Origin: Xenorhabdus sp014467285
GTDB taxonomy: Bacteria > Pseudomonadota > Gammaproteobacteria > Enterobacterales > Enterobacteriaceae
Length of the DNA: 64,000 bases
Assembly (NCBI RefSeq): GCF_014467285.1
Contig: NZ_NKHR01000020.1
Location: forward strand, 1 to 64,000
Direction of reading: 5' to 3'
Shown here in pieces: positions 45,850-55,995 of the stretch (position 1 is the stretch's first letter; every line of letters begins with the position of its first letter). The notes beneath the pieces are model-generated. The model saw only the letters and a program-made list of their open reading frames with translations, made no database searches and was not told where the DNA came from. Both the position numbers and the translations under genes were made by a program.

Positions 45850-46148
45850 AAGATGATAACGAGGACTTTTACCTGCGAACAGGACAGTAGTTATTAGAAT
45901 CCCAAAAGAATTCTTCACACACGATTAGGAAAGGAAAACAATCCTTGTTTATACACCTTCCCTGAACTGAGTATATTTAACCAGAAAAATATTTATATAA
46001 TGGCTTGAATAAGCAGGGATTTTTTACTTTAAATCACCTCTACTATCTCAAATTAAGGCCAAATTTGAATAGTCAGGCCATATTCTGTGATCTAAAGCAC
46101 ACTTAATGAATTGAGTAAGTATACTTAAGTCGTTGGCATTGATTTAAG
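45850..46148. other. Intergenic region between avtA and yidE
   Basis: About 300 AT-rich bases, transcribed from both sides in part, with no gene or clear signal seen beyond the hairpin at its left end. Confidence 0.6.
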
Positions 46149-47807
46149 TCATAGTGCCCAGAAAATAACAGCCAAAATTTGGGGCGACATAATCCTTAAA
46201 AACATCGCCAGTGGATAAACCGTCGCATATGACAACGAAGCCGCCCCGCTGTTGCTTTGAATGGCATTGGCAAAAGCCAGCGCAGGGGGATCGGTCATTG
46301 ACCCTGCCAACATCCCACACAAGCTAAGGTAATTCATTTTGGCAACGACGCGTGCCAGTAGGCTTACAATCAATAAGGGAACTATCGTTATCAAGACCCC
46401 ATAGCCTATCCATGCCAACCCTTCTCCATGCACCAGTGTATTAATGAAATTGCCACCGGATTTCAGCCCGACAACCGCAAGAAACATGACAATCCCCAAT
46501 TCACGCAGTGCCAAATTCGCACTGGGAGGCATAAACCAATAGAGTTTACCAATCGTGCCAATCCGTCCCAAAATCAGTGCAATCACCAAAGGCCCACCTG
46601 CTAATCCAAGACGTAAGGCGGCGGGGAAACCAGGAATAAACAACGGAATGGAGCCCAGCAAAATTCCCAACCCTATTCCAATAAATACGGGCAACATCTG
46701 CACTTGCTGGAGTTTTTGCTGCGAGTTACCCAATAGCCTTGTGACGGCTTCTACAGATTCAGGACGCCCGACAATATTCAGGATATCGCCAAACTGTAAG
46801 CTGGCATTATTACTGGCAACCAGTTCAATACCTGCACGATTGAGGCGAGTAACAACAACATCATATTTCTGTTTTAGATTGAGCGACCCAATTCGTTGAC
46901 TCAGTACCTCATCATTCGTCACTACCACTCTGACCGATTGGAGAATGCTGTTTGAGGTAGACAACGACACATCAACTTCTTCCCCAATCACCAGACGGAC
47001 TTGGTTCAATTCTTCCCGCTGCCCTACCAGATAAAGCAAATCTCCATTCTGGATCACCGTCGTCGGCTGAGGCACCATCAATAATTCACCGCGTTTCAAG
47101 CGGGAGCACACAACGTCATCACTGTTGAGCAAAGGGATATCCTGCATCATTAACCCATCCAAATTCGGATTACGCACAGCAATATTCATTGTCTGGAGCA
47201 TTTCCCGACTGTGGTTGCTTTGGATATCAAATGCTTTGGCTTCCCGTTCAACACTAATTCTGAAAAAAAGACGTATCAGCCACATAACCAATAAAATACC
47301 GCAAATTCCCATTGGATAAGCCATGGCATAGCCCATGCCCATTTGACTGATAAGTGAAGGTTCTGACCCCAAATCCACCAGAATTTGCTGACCCGCTCCC
47401 AACGATGGGGTATTTGTCACTGCCCCGGAAAAAATCCCTAAAATAATCGGCAAAGGCACATCAAACAATTTATGAATAATAGCCGCAACCAAACCGCCAA
47501 TAATGACAATCAGGAGAGCAAACCCATTTAATTTAAGGCCAGAAACCCGTAGGGAAGAAAAGAATCCCGGCCCGACCTGAATACCAATAGTATAAACAAA
47601 TAGAATTAAGCCAAATTCCTGAATGAAGTGCAGCATATCATTGCTAAGTGACAGCGAATATGTCTGGGCAAAATGGCCGACAATAATCCCACCAAACAAA
47701 ACGCCGCCAATCCCAAGACCAACACCATATATTCGCCAATTACCTATCCACAACCCTAATGCGGCAGCCAGTGCCAACAAGCTCATTGTCAGTGCAATAT
47801 CACTCAT
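46149..47807 (-). CDS. yidE: YidE-family putative transporter (AspT/YidE/YbjL)
   Basis: The 552-residue protein is of E. coli YidE length and type. It has two membrane blocks of about five helices each (about residues 1-180 and 370-552), each an AspT/YidE duplication domain. Between them lie two TrkA-C (RCK_C) regulatory domains (about residues 195-365, with DDVVCSRLKRGELLMVP and QFGDILNIVGRPESVEAV). AspT relatives exchange aspartate for alanine; the substrate of YidE is unknown. An AAGGAAG site precedes the ATG. Confidence 0.94.
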   Translation of the reverse strand: MSDIALTMSLLALAAALGLWIGNWRIYGVGLGIGGVLFGGIIVGHFAQTYSLSLSNDMLHFIQEFGLILFVYTIGIQVGPGFFSSLRVSGLKLNGFALLIVIIGGLVAAIIHKLFDVPLPIILGIFSGAVTNTPSLGAGQQILVDLGSEPSLISQMGMGYAMAYPMGICGILLVMWLIRLFFRISVEREAKAFDIQSNHSREMLQTMNIAVRNPNLDGLMMQDIPLLNSDDVVCSRLKRGELLMVPQPTTVIQNGDLLYLVGQREELNQVRLVIGEEVDVSLSTSNSILQSVRVVVTNDEVLSQRIGSLNLKQKYDVVVTRLNRAGIELVASNNASLQFGDILNIVGRPESVEAVTRLLGNSQQKLQQVQMLPVFIGIGLGILLGSIPLFIPGFPAALRLGLAGGPLVIALILGRIGTIGKLYWFMPPSANLALRELGIVMFLAVVGLKSGGNFINTLVHGEGLAWIGYGVLITIVPLLIVSLLARVVAKMNYLSLCGMLAGSMTDPPALAFANAIQSNSGAASLSYATVYPLAMFLRIMSPQILAVIFWAL

Positions 47808-48299
47808 GACTCGCTTCCTTTACCAAAGGTTAACATTTGGGAAGTTTGTCGATTTTCCCTTATGCTTTATAAATACCAGCATTATCAATTAAATGTTGGC
47901 ATGAATTAACAGGAAGGTATGTGTCTTAAACCACATATTACATGTTTTTTTATCTTTATTGGCCACGTTTCATTCAGGGCGAGTTTTTATTTTCCAATGA
48001 GTCACTCAGACCTCATTATTCAATAAACATTGCACTAAATAGCTTTTATTTATTGCTGACAAATTAGAGGAGATAAATATTTTCCCGCCCCTGAAGGGCA
48101 GTTATAAAACAGAATTAAAATTTCCGTCACAAAAAATCATTAAATTTAATGACAAATGCTATAGCAAACTGAATATTACCTGACTATAGTAAATAGTATT
48201 CAGAGGTAAACAGTATTCAAGGTTTATCTTCATGCTTTGGAAAAGTGGCGTTAAAGAGCAAATAGTATTTAAACATTGGCAAATTAACTCATTGAGATC
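47808..48299. other. Intergenic region where ibpAB lies in E. coli
   Basis: About 490 AT-rich bases with no credible gene. In E. coli the small heat-shock genes ibpA and ibpB sit between yidE and yidQ. Nothing resembling the alpha-crystallin domain can be read here in any frame. Confidence 0.7.
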
Positions 48300-48656
48300 A
48301 TGGAAACGATGAAAAACCGTAAGATGCTTCCATTATTATGTACCACATTGGGATTACTGCTTGTCACAGGCTGTTCCAGCATTATGACACATAGTGGCCC
48401 CTATCAAGGTTATTATTCTGGAGCGAAAGCCAACATTGACATGTTAAAAGATGACAAAAGCGGGTGGGTCATGAAACCTCTGGTCGCGATTGATCTTCCA
48501 TTTTCGGCCTTTCTGGATACGTTCCTGCTTCCTTATGATTATGCCCGTTCCGATCAAAATAGCGCTGAACAATCGCCTAAGCATCGTATCGAGCAACTGG
48601 AGGAAAATTCAACTTCTATTCTGTTAGATCCCAAGATCGTGATTAATGGAACATAG
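48300..48656 (+). CDS. yidQ: YidQ/YceK-family lipoprotein
   Basis: The 118-residue protein has a lipoprotein signal (GLLLVTGC, Cys near residue 25), followed by the family pattern SSIMTH, a short loop, PLVAIDLPFSAFLDTFLLPYD. It resembles E. coli YidQ, an outer-membrane lipoprotein of unknown role. A second ATG at 48309 could be the true start. It lies in the expected order with yidE and yidR, and is convergent with yidR. Confidence 0.88.
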   Translation: METMKNRKMLPLLCTTLGLLLVTGCSSIMTHSGPYQGYYSGAKANIDMLKDDKSGWVMKPLVAIDLPFSAFLDTFLLPYDYARSDQNSAEQSPKHRIEQLEENSTSILLDPKIVINGT

Positions 48657-48715
48657 GTGCGATTTATTTTCCTTAATAACCATTAACCAGCAATGCGATC
48701 GCTACCATATCTGTT

Positions 48716-50005
48716 TCAACAAATGTTGGTTTCAACCACAAATATTTGCCGGTAACCATCAATATCACGCATAAAAGCAACATAGCGATCATTCGGTGAT
48801 ATCACTATTGCATCTGCGGAGGGAGCTTCGTCAGTACGCTCCGTCAAACGCCGCATTTCGCCATTCTGACTATCACAAAGCATAACACTATTGTCACAGA
48901 CACAGGCAATAAACCGCCCACGGCTATCCCAGCTAAATGCAGATTGTATGCTGTTATGACTGTGGGTTATCTGCATTGGCTCGCCACCATTTGGGGAAAT
49001 ATGCCATAGCTGAATAATTCCTTGTTCATCTTTCATCAGAAAACCGATTTTGCTGCCATCCGGCGATGACCTTAGCCAGTGACGGGGCACATTCACAACA
49101 CCCGGCCAACGTTTATCATGCGTGAAGGTCAAACGTCGCTGTTTCACCCCCGCTGGCGGAGCAGGTAATGTTGTTTCAGTTCCGGTCAAAGGCTGATGAC
49201 CTGCAATGGCGTAATCACCATCATTTTCAGGCAGATCAGCGAGATAAATTTCAGCTATTTTTTCACCATTTTCGGCGCATGTATCCCCAATAAACGCTAA
49301 TGCCCAGCGCTGCTGTTGACCATTATCTTTGAGATATCCCTGCTGCCCAATCCATCCCTCTTCATAAGCCCGATTGATGTCATCACTTCCGGGACGCGGG
49401 TGCGCGGTAGTCTGGCTAACAACAACTGAAAAATAGTTACCGTCATATTCTCTCGGATGTTTTTTTGCTGAAATAACGGCACCTAATGGAACTGCCACCG
49501 CAACATTACGCAAATCGAGAGCGGGATCTAATTCACGCATTACATGATCGTTATAGGTGAAACTCAAACGGCTGCCATCTGGGCTGAAAACATGAACATG
49601 CGTACCGCCACGCAAAGCCCCCGCAGTATAAGGTGGGGTAATGTCCATCGCATCAATGTTAACTGCTACGTTCGGCAGAGTATCTGAGACAATCACACCA
49701 CGACGATGGTGAAAGTCATACTGCCAATGTGCATCAGGTTTTTCTGGGCCATGAATAAAAGCATAACGAGTTGGCTCCTGAGGGGTTACAGTCACCACAC
49801 CGACATGAGCTCCATCCTGTGCCTGATAGATAATTTCAGTCTGCCCGTTATCAACATGAATTTTTTCTATCGTTAAGCCTGTAAAAGATGCACCATCAGG
49901 GCGAACATCATATACCAGCCATTGGCTATCAGGAGTCCAGATATTTATATTAGTTATCTGATGGCTACGATTGTCGAATGTAATCTGACGTTCCTTTAAG
50001 ACCAT
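48716..50005 (-). CDS. yidR: YidR-like beta-propeller protein (DUF3748)
   Basis: The 429-residue protein has repeated TolB/WD-like blades, seen as S-P-[DN]-G/R and FSWDSRG motifs (VFSPDGSRLSF, RSSPDGSKIGF, ISPNDRYVAFMRDIDG). It matches YidR of E. coli in length and position after yidQ. There is no signal peptide, so it is likely cytoplasmic. Function is unknown; related propellers bind proteins or glycans. Confidence 0.9.
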   Translation of the reverse strand: MVLKERQITFDNRSHQITNINIWTPDSQWLVYDVRPDGASFTGLTIEKIHVDNGQTEIIYQAQDGAHVGVVTVTPQEPTRYAFIHGPEKPDAHWQYDFHHRRGVIVSDTLPNVAVNIDAMDITPPYTAGALRGGTHVHVFSPDGSRLSFTYNDHVMRELDPALDLRNVAVAVPLGAVISAKKHPREYDGNYFSVVVSQTTAHPRPGSDDINRAYEEGWIGQQGYLKDNGQQQRWALAFIGDTCAENGEKIAEIYLADLPENDGDYAIAGHQPLTGTETTLPAPPAGVKQRRLTFTHDKRWPGVVNVPRHWLRSSPDGSKIGFLMKDEQGIIQLWHISPNGGEPMQITHSHNSIQSAFSWDSRGRFIACVCDNSVMLCDSQNGEMRRLTERTDEAPSADAIVISPNDRYVAFMRDIDGYRQIFVVETNIC

Positions 50006-50138
50006 TTTCCTGCCTTATCTTGCGAGGTTTCGGATAATAAAAACTAATTTTATTCAGATTCGACTAAAAAATTTCAGTCGAGACGTTATTGTTTCAACAG
50101 TACTCTTTACCTCTACGTTATTCCAGTTGATTAAATTT

Positions 50139-50756
50139 ATGCTACTAAGTGTCCTTTATATCATTGGTATTACGGCTGAAGCCATGACAGGCGCATTAGC
50201 CGCAGGTCGTCGAAAGATGGATGTATTCGGCGTTATCATTATTGCTTCTGTGACGGCCATCGGTGGTGGTACCGTTCGCGATATTATTCTGGGCCATTAC
50301 CCTCTCGGCTGGGTAAAAAATCCAGAGTATATTGTGACCGTTGCTTGTGCTGCTGTTTTGACTATCTGGGTTGCGCCCATGATGAAACACCTACGCCGTT
50401 TATTTCTCATTCTTGATGCGATTGGTTTAATTGTCTTCTCCATCATTGGTGCACAAATTGCGTTGGAGATGCACTACAGCCCTATTATCGCCGCCATTGC
50501 TGCCGTAATTACCGGAGTTTTCGGCGGTGTACTGCGCGACATGTTTTGCAATACCATTCCGTTGGTATTTCAAAAAGAGATCTACGCAGGCGTCTCTTTT
50601 GCCGCTGCCTGGCTCTATATCGCCTTATTGCATACTCCACTGCATCCGAATAGCGTGATCCTGATTACACTGATTGCAGGATTAACGGCCCGGTTAGTTG
50701 CTATTCGTTATCGCCTTGGTTTACCTATCTTCAATTATGATGGGACAGACCACTAG
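50139..50756 (+). CDS. yicG: YicG-family membrane protein (UPF0126/TRIC-like)
   Basis: The 205-residue protein has about seven membrane segments arranged as two repeats, each with a glycine-rich turn (AIGGGTVRDIILGHYPLGW and VFGGVLRDMFCNTIPLVFQ). It equals E. coli YicG in length and is very similar. Bacterial relatives of trimeric intracellular cation channels share this fold; transport of glycine or cations has been proposed for some. I used the ATG at 50139; a TTG 12 bases upstream is in frame. Confidence 0.93.
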   Translation: MLLSVLYIIGITAEAMTGALAAGRRKMDVFGVIIIASVTAIGGGTVRDIILGHYPLGWVKNPEYIVTVACAAVLTIWVAPMMKHLRRLFLILDAIGLIVFSIIGAQIALEMHYSPIIAAIAAVITGVFGGVLRDMFCNTIPLVFQKEIYAGVSFAAAWLYIALLHTPLHPNSVILITLIAGLTARLVAIRYRLGLPIFNYDGTDH

Positions 50757-50780
50757 TAATAAATAGCGTCATGCACGTTT

Positions 50781-50799
50781 GGGGCAACCCCTTTGCCCC
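50781..50799. terminator. Short hairpin between convergent yicG and ligB
   Basis: GGGGCAA and TTGCCCC form a 7-bp stem with a 5-base loop. No clear T run follows on either side, so termination strength is uncertain. Confidence 0.45.
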
Positions 50800-50831
50800 T
50801 GCTTAATCCCCTTTCCGACCTAATCGCCTTT

Positions 50832-52598
50832 CTATTTAATCCCCTGTAAAGCTAAAGTGTGAATCAGCGCCTTAATCTCTGGGTATTGTAGAAAAGCCAC
50901 GACCTTTTCTCTTTGTTTTGCCGTTAACGATTTTTTCCCATTCGGATGTAATAACGGCTCTTCCCACTGCCAACCCATTTTATCCGTAAAACGATTAGCA
51001 TAAGGCAGACCGATGGCTTCACGCCATAATGAAAGTGGCTGTAATTTTGCCTGCTGGAATTGGGAGAAGAGCAATTCCGCACGCTTAACGCCAATATTCG
51101 GCACGTCCTCAAGTTGTTTTCTATCCAGCACCAACCAATCCGATAAGTTCGTCACCAATCCACTTTTTACCAAAGCAGACCACGTTCCTTGTCCAATACC
51201 TTTCATTTTCAACTTTTCCCCAAGCCATGTCAGACGGGCAATAAACTGTTGTTGACAATATTGTTGGTTCATATCATTCGTATCGTTCGTCTGGTTTAAC
51301 GCAAGGCAACTGAGAGAATGGTAATTTTGCTCATCAGGCGGTTGGATATCAGAGTGTTCCGCAATGCGCCACACCACCTTATCGAGTTTTGGGATACCAT
51401 GCCCGGCCAGCGCCACCGTGATTTTGTCGCCCGGATGAACATTCCACTGTTTCCAACGCCTGACAGATCCGATATTGACACGGCTGACTTGCCGATCATC
51501 TAACCTGACTGTCTCCAACTCTAATACAACGGAGATTCTTCCTGTCCGGCCTATTGTGAAATCAACATTTTTTACCGTTGTCATTTGCTGCCTTAGTGGG
51601 TATTTCCATGCAATAGCCCAGCTACTTGAACCTGCTCGCCATTGTCGGCCTGTAGGTTCAACTTCCTGTCGCAAGACAACGCCATCGGTAGCAAAAGGGA
51701 GAGGCTGCACAAAATAATCTTTCCACCGCCTTTCGGCCTCTTCTGCGGTAGCAACGGGGTGGCTATATTGTTGTGTAAGGGGAAATCCCATTGCTGCCAA
51801 TCGTTCCAGCTTGACCGGCATTTCATTTGGCCCGTCCGGCCAGCCCCAGATAAAGACGCCTATTTGCTCAAGTTCCGGTGTCGGTGTCTTTCGCATCATT
51901 AACCCCGCAACTTTGCTGCGTGCTCCTTGGCTGCCCGCAACAGATTGCTGGTGCTGCACCTGCTGCCAAAAAAGCTCACCTTGCAATACCACGCGTTCTG
52001 GTGCATTTTTTATCTGCTTAGGGATACTGGAAATAAATGGGCTTTTATCCATCCAGTCTGTTCCTTCTATGCCATCCCCACGGCTGATTAATCGCACTAA
52101 GTCGCCTTTTTCGTAAACCAGAGTAACCGCAACCCCATCGACTTTGGGTTGCAGCCAAACCCCCTCTCTCCCCTGCAACCACTGGCGAATCTTGTGTAAT
52201 TCTTTCAGCTTATTTAAACCTGTGTGCTGGACAGGATGAGACTGTTTTTCCTCTTGTAAATCGGCAACCGTGGAAGTTCTGGCCGTGGAAGTACTAAAAG
52301 CAGAAACAGTAAGAGAGTTGTCCGTTACCTGATTTAAACAACCCTGCCAAAACGCGAGGGTTTCCAGTAATTGATCATAAATTTCATCATCTATTTCGCT
52401 CACACCCTTTTGGCGATAGAGATAATCCCATTTCGCCACCTGCTGTGTCAGATGTTCTATTTCAAGTTGCAGCTTTTCTTGTGACCACCTTTTTTCCTGT
52501 GCCCATATCGCGCAATCTGCCTGATTGGCAAATGCCATAGGCATGCTAAATAGTAGTATCCCTACTGTTATGAAAAAATTGATAAGAAAGTTAAGCAT
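50832..52598 (-). CDS. ligB: NAD-dependent DNA ligase LigB
   Basis: LigB seals DNA nicks using NAD. The chosen ATG at 52598, after GGAG, gives 588 residues. The catalytic lysine lies in WLQPKVDGVAV (about residue 165), followed by the OB-fold region (GRTGRISVVLELE) and a helix-hairpin-helix segment (LEDVPNIGVKRAE). As in E. coli LigB, the Ia domain is reduced, and there is no zinc finger or BRCT domain. The first ~25 residues form a hydrophobic, signal-peptide-like segment (LINFFITVGILLFSMPMAFA), odd for a DNA ligase. A longer in-frame start at 52718 is possible but less likely. Confidence 0.93.
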   Translation of the reverse strand: MLNFLINFFITVGILLFSMPMAFANQADCAIWAQEKRWSQEKLQLEIEHLTQQVAKWDYLYRQKGVSEIDDEIYDQLLETLAFWQGCLNQVTDNSLTVSAFSTSTARTSTVADLQEEKQSHPVQHTGLNKLKELHKIRQWLQGREGVWLQPKVDGVAVTLVYEKGDLVRLISRGDGIEGTDWMDKSPFISSIPKQIKNAPERVVLQGELFWQQVQHQQSVAGSQGARSKVAGLMMRKTPTPELEQIGVFIWGWPDGPNEMPVKLERLAAMGFPLTQQYSHPVATAEEAERRWKDYFVQPLPFATDGVVLRQEVEPTGRQWRAGSSSWAIAWKYPLRQQMTTVKNVDFTIGRTGRISVVLELETVRLDDRQVSRVNIGSVRRWKQWNVHPGDKITVALAGHGIPKLDKVVWRIAEHSDIQPPDEQNYHSLSCLALNQTNDTNDMNQQYCQQQFIARLTWLGEKLKMKGIGQGTWSALVKSGLVTNLSDWLVLDRKQLEDVPNIGVKRAELLFSQFQQAKLQPLSLWREAIGLPYANRFTDKMGWQWEEPLLHPNGKKSLTAKQREKVVAFLQYPEIKALIHTLALQGIK

Positions 52599-52903
52599 CC
52601 TTGCTCCATAGGTTCCTGAAAACGAGCAAAGAATAAAAAACAGGACGATTTTTACCAAGATGGAAAAGACAGGTTTGCGAAGCATTTCGAAAAATAAATA
52701 TCTAATTTCTGCAACCATTTATTTTTTCTGAAATTGTTCCGCAAAATTAACTCGTAACATCAGTTTGTTAAGAAAAAATTTTGTTGAAATGTCCGTTGGC
52801 ATGTATTGTAACGCTGCATGGATTGACGTATCCGTGTATACTATGTGGGATTTTATATTCCTGCGCTTGCATTTATTTATACCCAATCAGTCAAGAATTC
52901 ATC

Positions 52904-53527
52904 ATGAACCAAGGAACGTTGTATATTGTTTCTGCGCCGAGTGGAGCAGGCAAATCAAGCCTTATTCAGGCTTTATTAAAAACTCAGCCTTTGTATGACA
53001 CTCAGGTTTCTGTTTCACATACGACGCGCCAGGCTCGTTCAGGCGAAAATCATGGTGAACATTATTTTTTCGTCGCAGTAGATGAATTCCAAAATATGAT
53101 CACGCATGATGAATTTTTGGAATATGCCTGTGTTTTCGGTAACTATTACGGTACATCCCGGAAAGTTATCGAAGAAACGCTCGCCAGCGGGGTTGATGTT
53201 TTTCTTGATATTGACTGGCAAGGTGCACAGCAAATCCGTCAGAAAATGCCCGCCGCCCGCAGCGTTTTCATTCTTCCACCTTCTAAGGAAGAGTTGCTCC
53301 GTCGCTTACGGGGGCGTGGCCAGGACAGCGAAGAAGTTATTGCCAAGCGAATGGCTCAAGCTGTCGCGGAAATGGAACATTACAACGAATATGATTACGT
53401 CATCATCAACGATGATTTCAATACGGCACTCGCCGATTTACAATCTGTTATTCGTTCTGAGCGTCTACGATTAGATCGTCAGGCGCAGCGGCATGATGCC
53501 TTAATCAGCAAATTATTGGCAGACTGA
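52904..53527 (+). CDS. gmk: Guanylate kinase
   Basis: Gmk phosphorylates GMP to GDP. The 207-residue protein starts MNQGTLYIVSAPSGAGKSS, with the P-loop at residues 11-18, and has the GMP-binding segment SVSHTTRQARSGENHG. The start was chosen from family length; in-frame codons upstream would add an unrelated stretch. It is divergent from ligB and followed by rpoZ after 54 bases, the standard gmk-rpoZ-spoT order. Confidence 0.97.
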   Translation: MNQGTLYIVSAPSGAGKSSLIQALLKTQPLYDTQVSVSHTTRQARSGENHGEHYFFVAVDEFQNMITHDEFLEYACVFGNYYGTSRKVIEETLASGVDVFLDIDWQGAQQIRQKMPAARSVFILPPSKEELLRRLRGRGQDSEEVIAKRMAQAVAEMEHYNEYDYVIINDDFNTALADLQSVIRSERLRLDRQAQRHDALISKLLAD

Positions 53528-53581
53528 ACCAAGTTTCAGTATGATGCCCAGTCATTTATTTATCTGTGGAGTAGCACACAT

Positions 53582-53857
53582 ATGGCACGCGTAACTGTTC
53601 AAGACGCAGTAGAAAAAATTGGTAACCGTTTTGACCTGGTGTTGGTCGCTGCTCGCCGAGCACGCCAATTGCAAGTAGGCGGCAAAGATCCTCTCGTTCC
53701 AGAAGAAAACGATAAGATGACTGTTATCGCTCTGCGTGAAATCGAGCAAGGCCTTATCAACAATAAAATTCTTGATGTTCGTGAGCGTCAGGAACAGCAA
53801 GAACAAGAAGCCGCAGAAATCAAAGCCGTTTCTGCCATCGCTGAAGGTCGTCGTTAA
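53582..53857 (+). CDS. rpoZ: RNA polymerase omega subunit
   Basis: Omega helps assemble RNA polymerase and forms part of one ppGpp-binding site. The 91-residue protein begins MARVTVQDAVEKIGNRFDLV, with the Met-Ala-Arg-Val start that contacts ppGpp, and has the family KMTVIALREIEQG segment. A GGAG site precedes the ATG. It lies 18 bases before spoT, coupling the target of ppGpp with its synthase/hydrolase. Confidence 0.98.
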   Translation: MARVTVQDAVEKIGNRFDLVLVAARRARQLQVGGKDPLVPEENDKMTVIALREIEQGLINNKILDVRERQEQQEQEAAEIKAVSAIAEGRR

Positions 53858-53875
53858 TTTTACGGTAGGTCTGCC

Positions 53876-55990
53876 TTGTATCTGTTTGAAAGCCTGAATC
53901 AGCTGGTTCTGAAATATTTGCCTGAAGATCAAATCGATCTGCTAAAACAGGCCTATGTTGTTGCACGGGATGCCCACGAAGGGCAAACCCGTTCCAGCGG
54001 TGAGCCATACATTACTCATCCTGTCGCTGTTTCCTGTATTTTGGCCGAAATGCGCCTTGACCATGAAACACTCATGGCAGCACTTCTGCACGATGTTATT
54101 GAAGATACGCCAACGACGTTTCAGGATATAGAACAGTTATTTGGCACGGCCGTCGCCGGATTGGTGGAAGGGGTATCCAAACTGGATAAACTGAACTTCC
54201 GAGACAAAAAGGAAGCTCAGGCCGAAAACTTCCGCAAAATGATCATGGCAATGGTGCAGGACATCCGCGTCATTTTGATCAAGCTGGCAGACCGCACACA
54301 CAATATGCGAACCCTTGGCTCCCTGCGCCCCGATAAACGGCGGCGCATTGCGAGGGAAACGCTGGAAATTTATAGCCCTTTGGCCCACCGTCTGGGTATC
54401 CATCACCTGAAAACGGAACTGGAAGAGCTTGGGTTTGAAGCCCTGTATCCCAATCGTTACCGCGTCATTAAAGAGGTCGTCAAAGCCGCCCGCGGTAATC
54501 GTAAGGAGATGATCCAAAAAATCTTGTCGGAAATTGAAGGCAGGTTAACGGATGCTGGCATTGAGTGTACTGTCAGTGGTCGCGAGAAACATCTCTACTC
54601 TATCTATCGTAAGATGCACCTGAAAGAACAGCGTTTCCATTCCATCATGGATATTTACGCTTTTCGGGTCATCGTCAATAATCTTGATACCTGCTACCGC
54701 GTACTGGGGCAAATGCACAGCTTATATAAGCCCCGCCCCGGCAGAGTAAAAGATTATATTGCAATCCCTAAGGCCAACGGCTACCAATCTCTGCATACTT
54801 CCCTTATTGGCCCGCATGGGGTTCCTGTTGAAGTCCAGATTCGTACTGAAGATATGGATCAAATGGCGGAAATGGGGGTTGCGGCACACTGGGCTTATAA
54901 AGAACAGGGAGAATCCGGTACAACCGCACAAGTTCGTGCTCAACGCTGGATGCAAAGCTTGTTGGAGCTTCAACAAAGTGCCGGCAGTTCTTTTGAATTT
55001 ATTGAAAGCGTGAAATCTGATTTGTTCCCCGATGAGATTTACGTTTTTACCCCTGAAGGGCGAATTGTTGAATTACCTGCGGGAGCGACCCCTGTCGATT
55101 TTGCCTATGCCGTCCATACAGATATCGGCCATGCCTGCGTAGGCGCACGTGTTGATCGTCTGCCATATCCTCTTTCACAGACGCTGAGCAGTGGGCAAAC
55201 TGTCGAAATCATCACAGCACCCGGTGCACGTCCTAATGCTGCATGGCTGAACTTTGTCGTCAGTTCCAAGGCGCGCGCCAAGATCCGTCAGTTATTGAAA
55301 AATCTGAAACGGGATGATTCTGTTGGGTTGGGTCGCCGTTTGCTCAACCATGCACTGGGTAACGGAACAAAAATCACCGATATACCACAGGAAAATATCG
55401 ACAAAGAGCTGGCAAGAATGAAGCTTGCGACTTTGGATGATTTACTGGCGGAGATCGGGTTAGGCAATGCCATGAGTGTGGTTGTCGCTCGTAATTTATT
55501 ACTCGGTACATCGGATAAAGAGTCAAACAACAACGGCAATACAGCTCGTAAGCTACCTATCAAAGGCGCTGATGGCATCCTGATTACCTTTGCTAAATGT
55601 TGCCGCCCAATTCCGGGTGATCCGATTATCGCTCACATCAGCCCGGGAAAAGGGTTAGTAATCCATCACGAATCCTGCCGCAATATCCGTGGATATCAGA
55701 AAGAACCGGAAAAATTCATGCACGTGGAGTGGGATAAAGATATCAATAGCGATTTTATTGCCGAAATTAAAGTTGATATGTTTAACCATCAAGGCGCTTT
55801 GGCAAATCTGACCGCTGCTATCAATGATGCAAACTCCAGCATTCAAAGCATGAATACGGAGGAAAAAGATGGCCGCGTTTATTGTGCTTTCATCAGGCTG
55901 ACGACCAAAGACCGTATCCAGTTGGCGAATATCATGCGTAAGATACGTGTAATGCCAGATGTAATGCGAGTCAGCCGTAATCGAAACTAG
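53876..55990 (+). CDS. spoT: Bifunctional (p)ppGpp synthase/hydrolase SpoT
   Basis: SpoT breaks down and makes (p)ppGpp, the stringent-response signal. The 704-residue protein has an N-terminal HD hydrolase (RSSGEPYITHPV, LLHDVIEDTP), a synthetase domain (VSGREKHLYSIYRKM, IMDIYAFRVIV), a TGS domain (IYVFTPEGRIVELPAGATPVDFAY), a Cys-rich ZFD/RIS region (ITFAKCCRPIPGDPI) and a C-terminal ACT domain. The start is TTG, as in E. coli spoT, with MYLFESLNQL following. The stop is 5 bases before trmH. Confidence 0.98.
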   Translation: MYLFESLNQLVLKYLPEDQIDLLKQAYVVARDAHEGQTRSSGEPYITHPVAVSCILAEMRLDHETLMAALLHDVIEDTPTTFQDIEQLFGTAVAGLVEGVSKLDKLNFRDKKEAQAENFRKMIMAMVQDIRVILIKLADRTHNMRTLGSLRPDKRRRIARETLEIYSPLAHRLGIHHLKTELEELGFEALYPNRYRVIKEVVKAARGNRKEMIQKILSEIEGRLTDAGIECTVSGREKHLYSIYRKMHLKEQRFHSIMDIYAFRVIVNNLDTCYRVLGQMHSLYKPRPGRVKDYIAIPKANGYQSLHTSLIGPHGVPVEVQIRTEDMDQMAEMGVAAHWAYKEQGESGTTAQVRAQRWMQSLLELQQSAGSSFEFIESVKSDLFPDEIYVFTPEGRIVELPAGATPVDFAYAVHTDIGHACVGARVDRLPYPLSQTLSSGQTVEIITAPGARPNAAWLNFVVSSKARAKIRQLLKNLKRDDSVGLGRRLLNHALGNGTKITDIPQENIDKELARMKLATLDDLLAEIGLGNAMSVVVARNLLLGTSDKESNNNGNTARKLPIKGADGILITFAKCCRPIPGDPIIAHISPGKGLVIHHESCRNIRGYQKEPEKFMHVEWDKDINSDFIAEIKVDMFNHQGALANLTAAINDANSSIQSMNTEEKDGRVYCAFIRLTTKDRIQLANIMRKIRVMPDVMRVSRNRN

Positions 55991-55995
55991 AGGTT

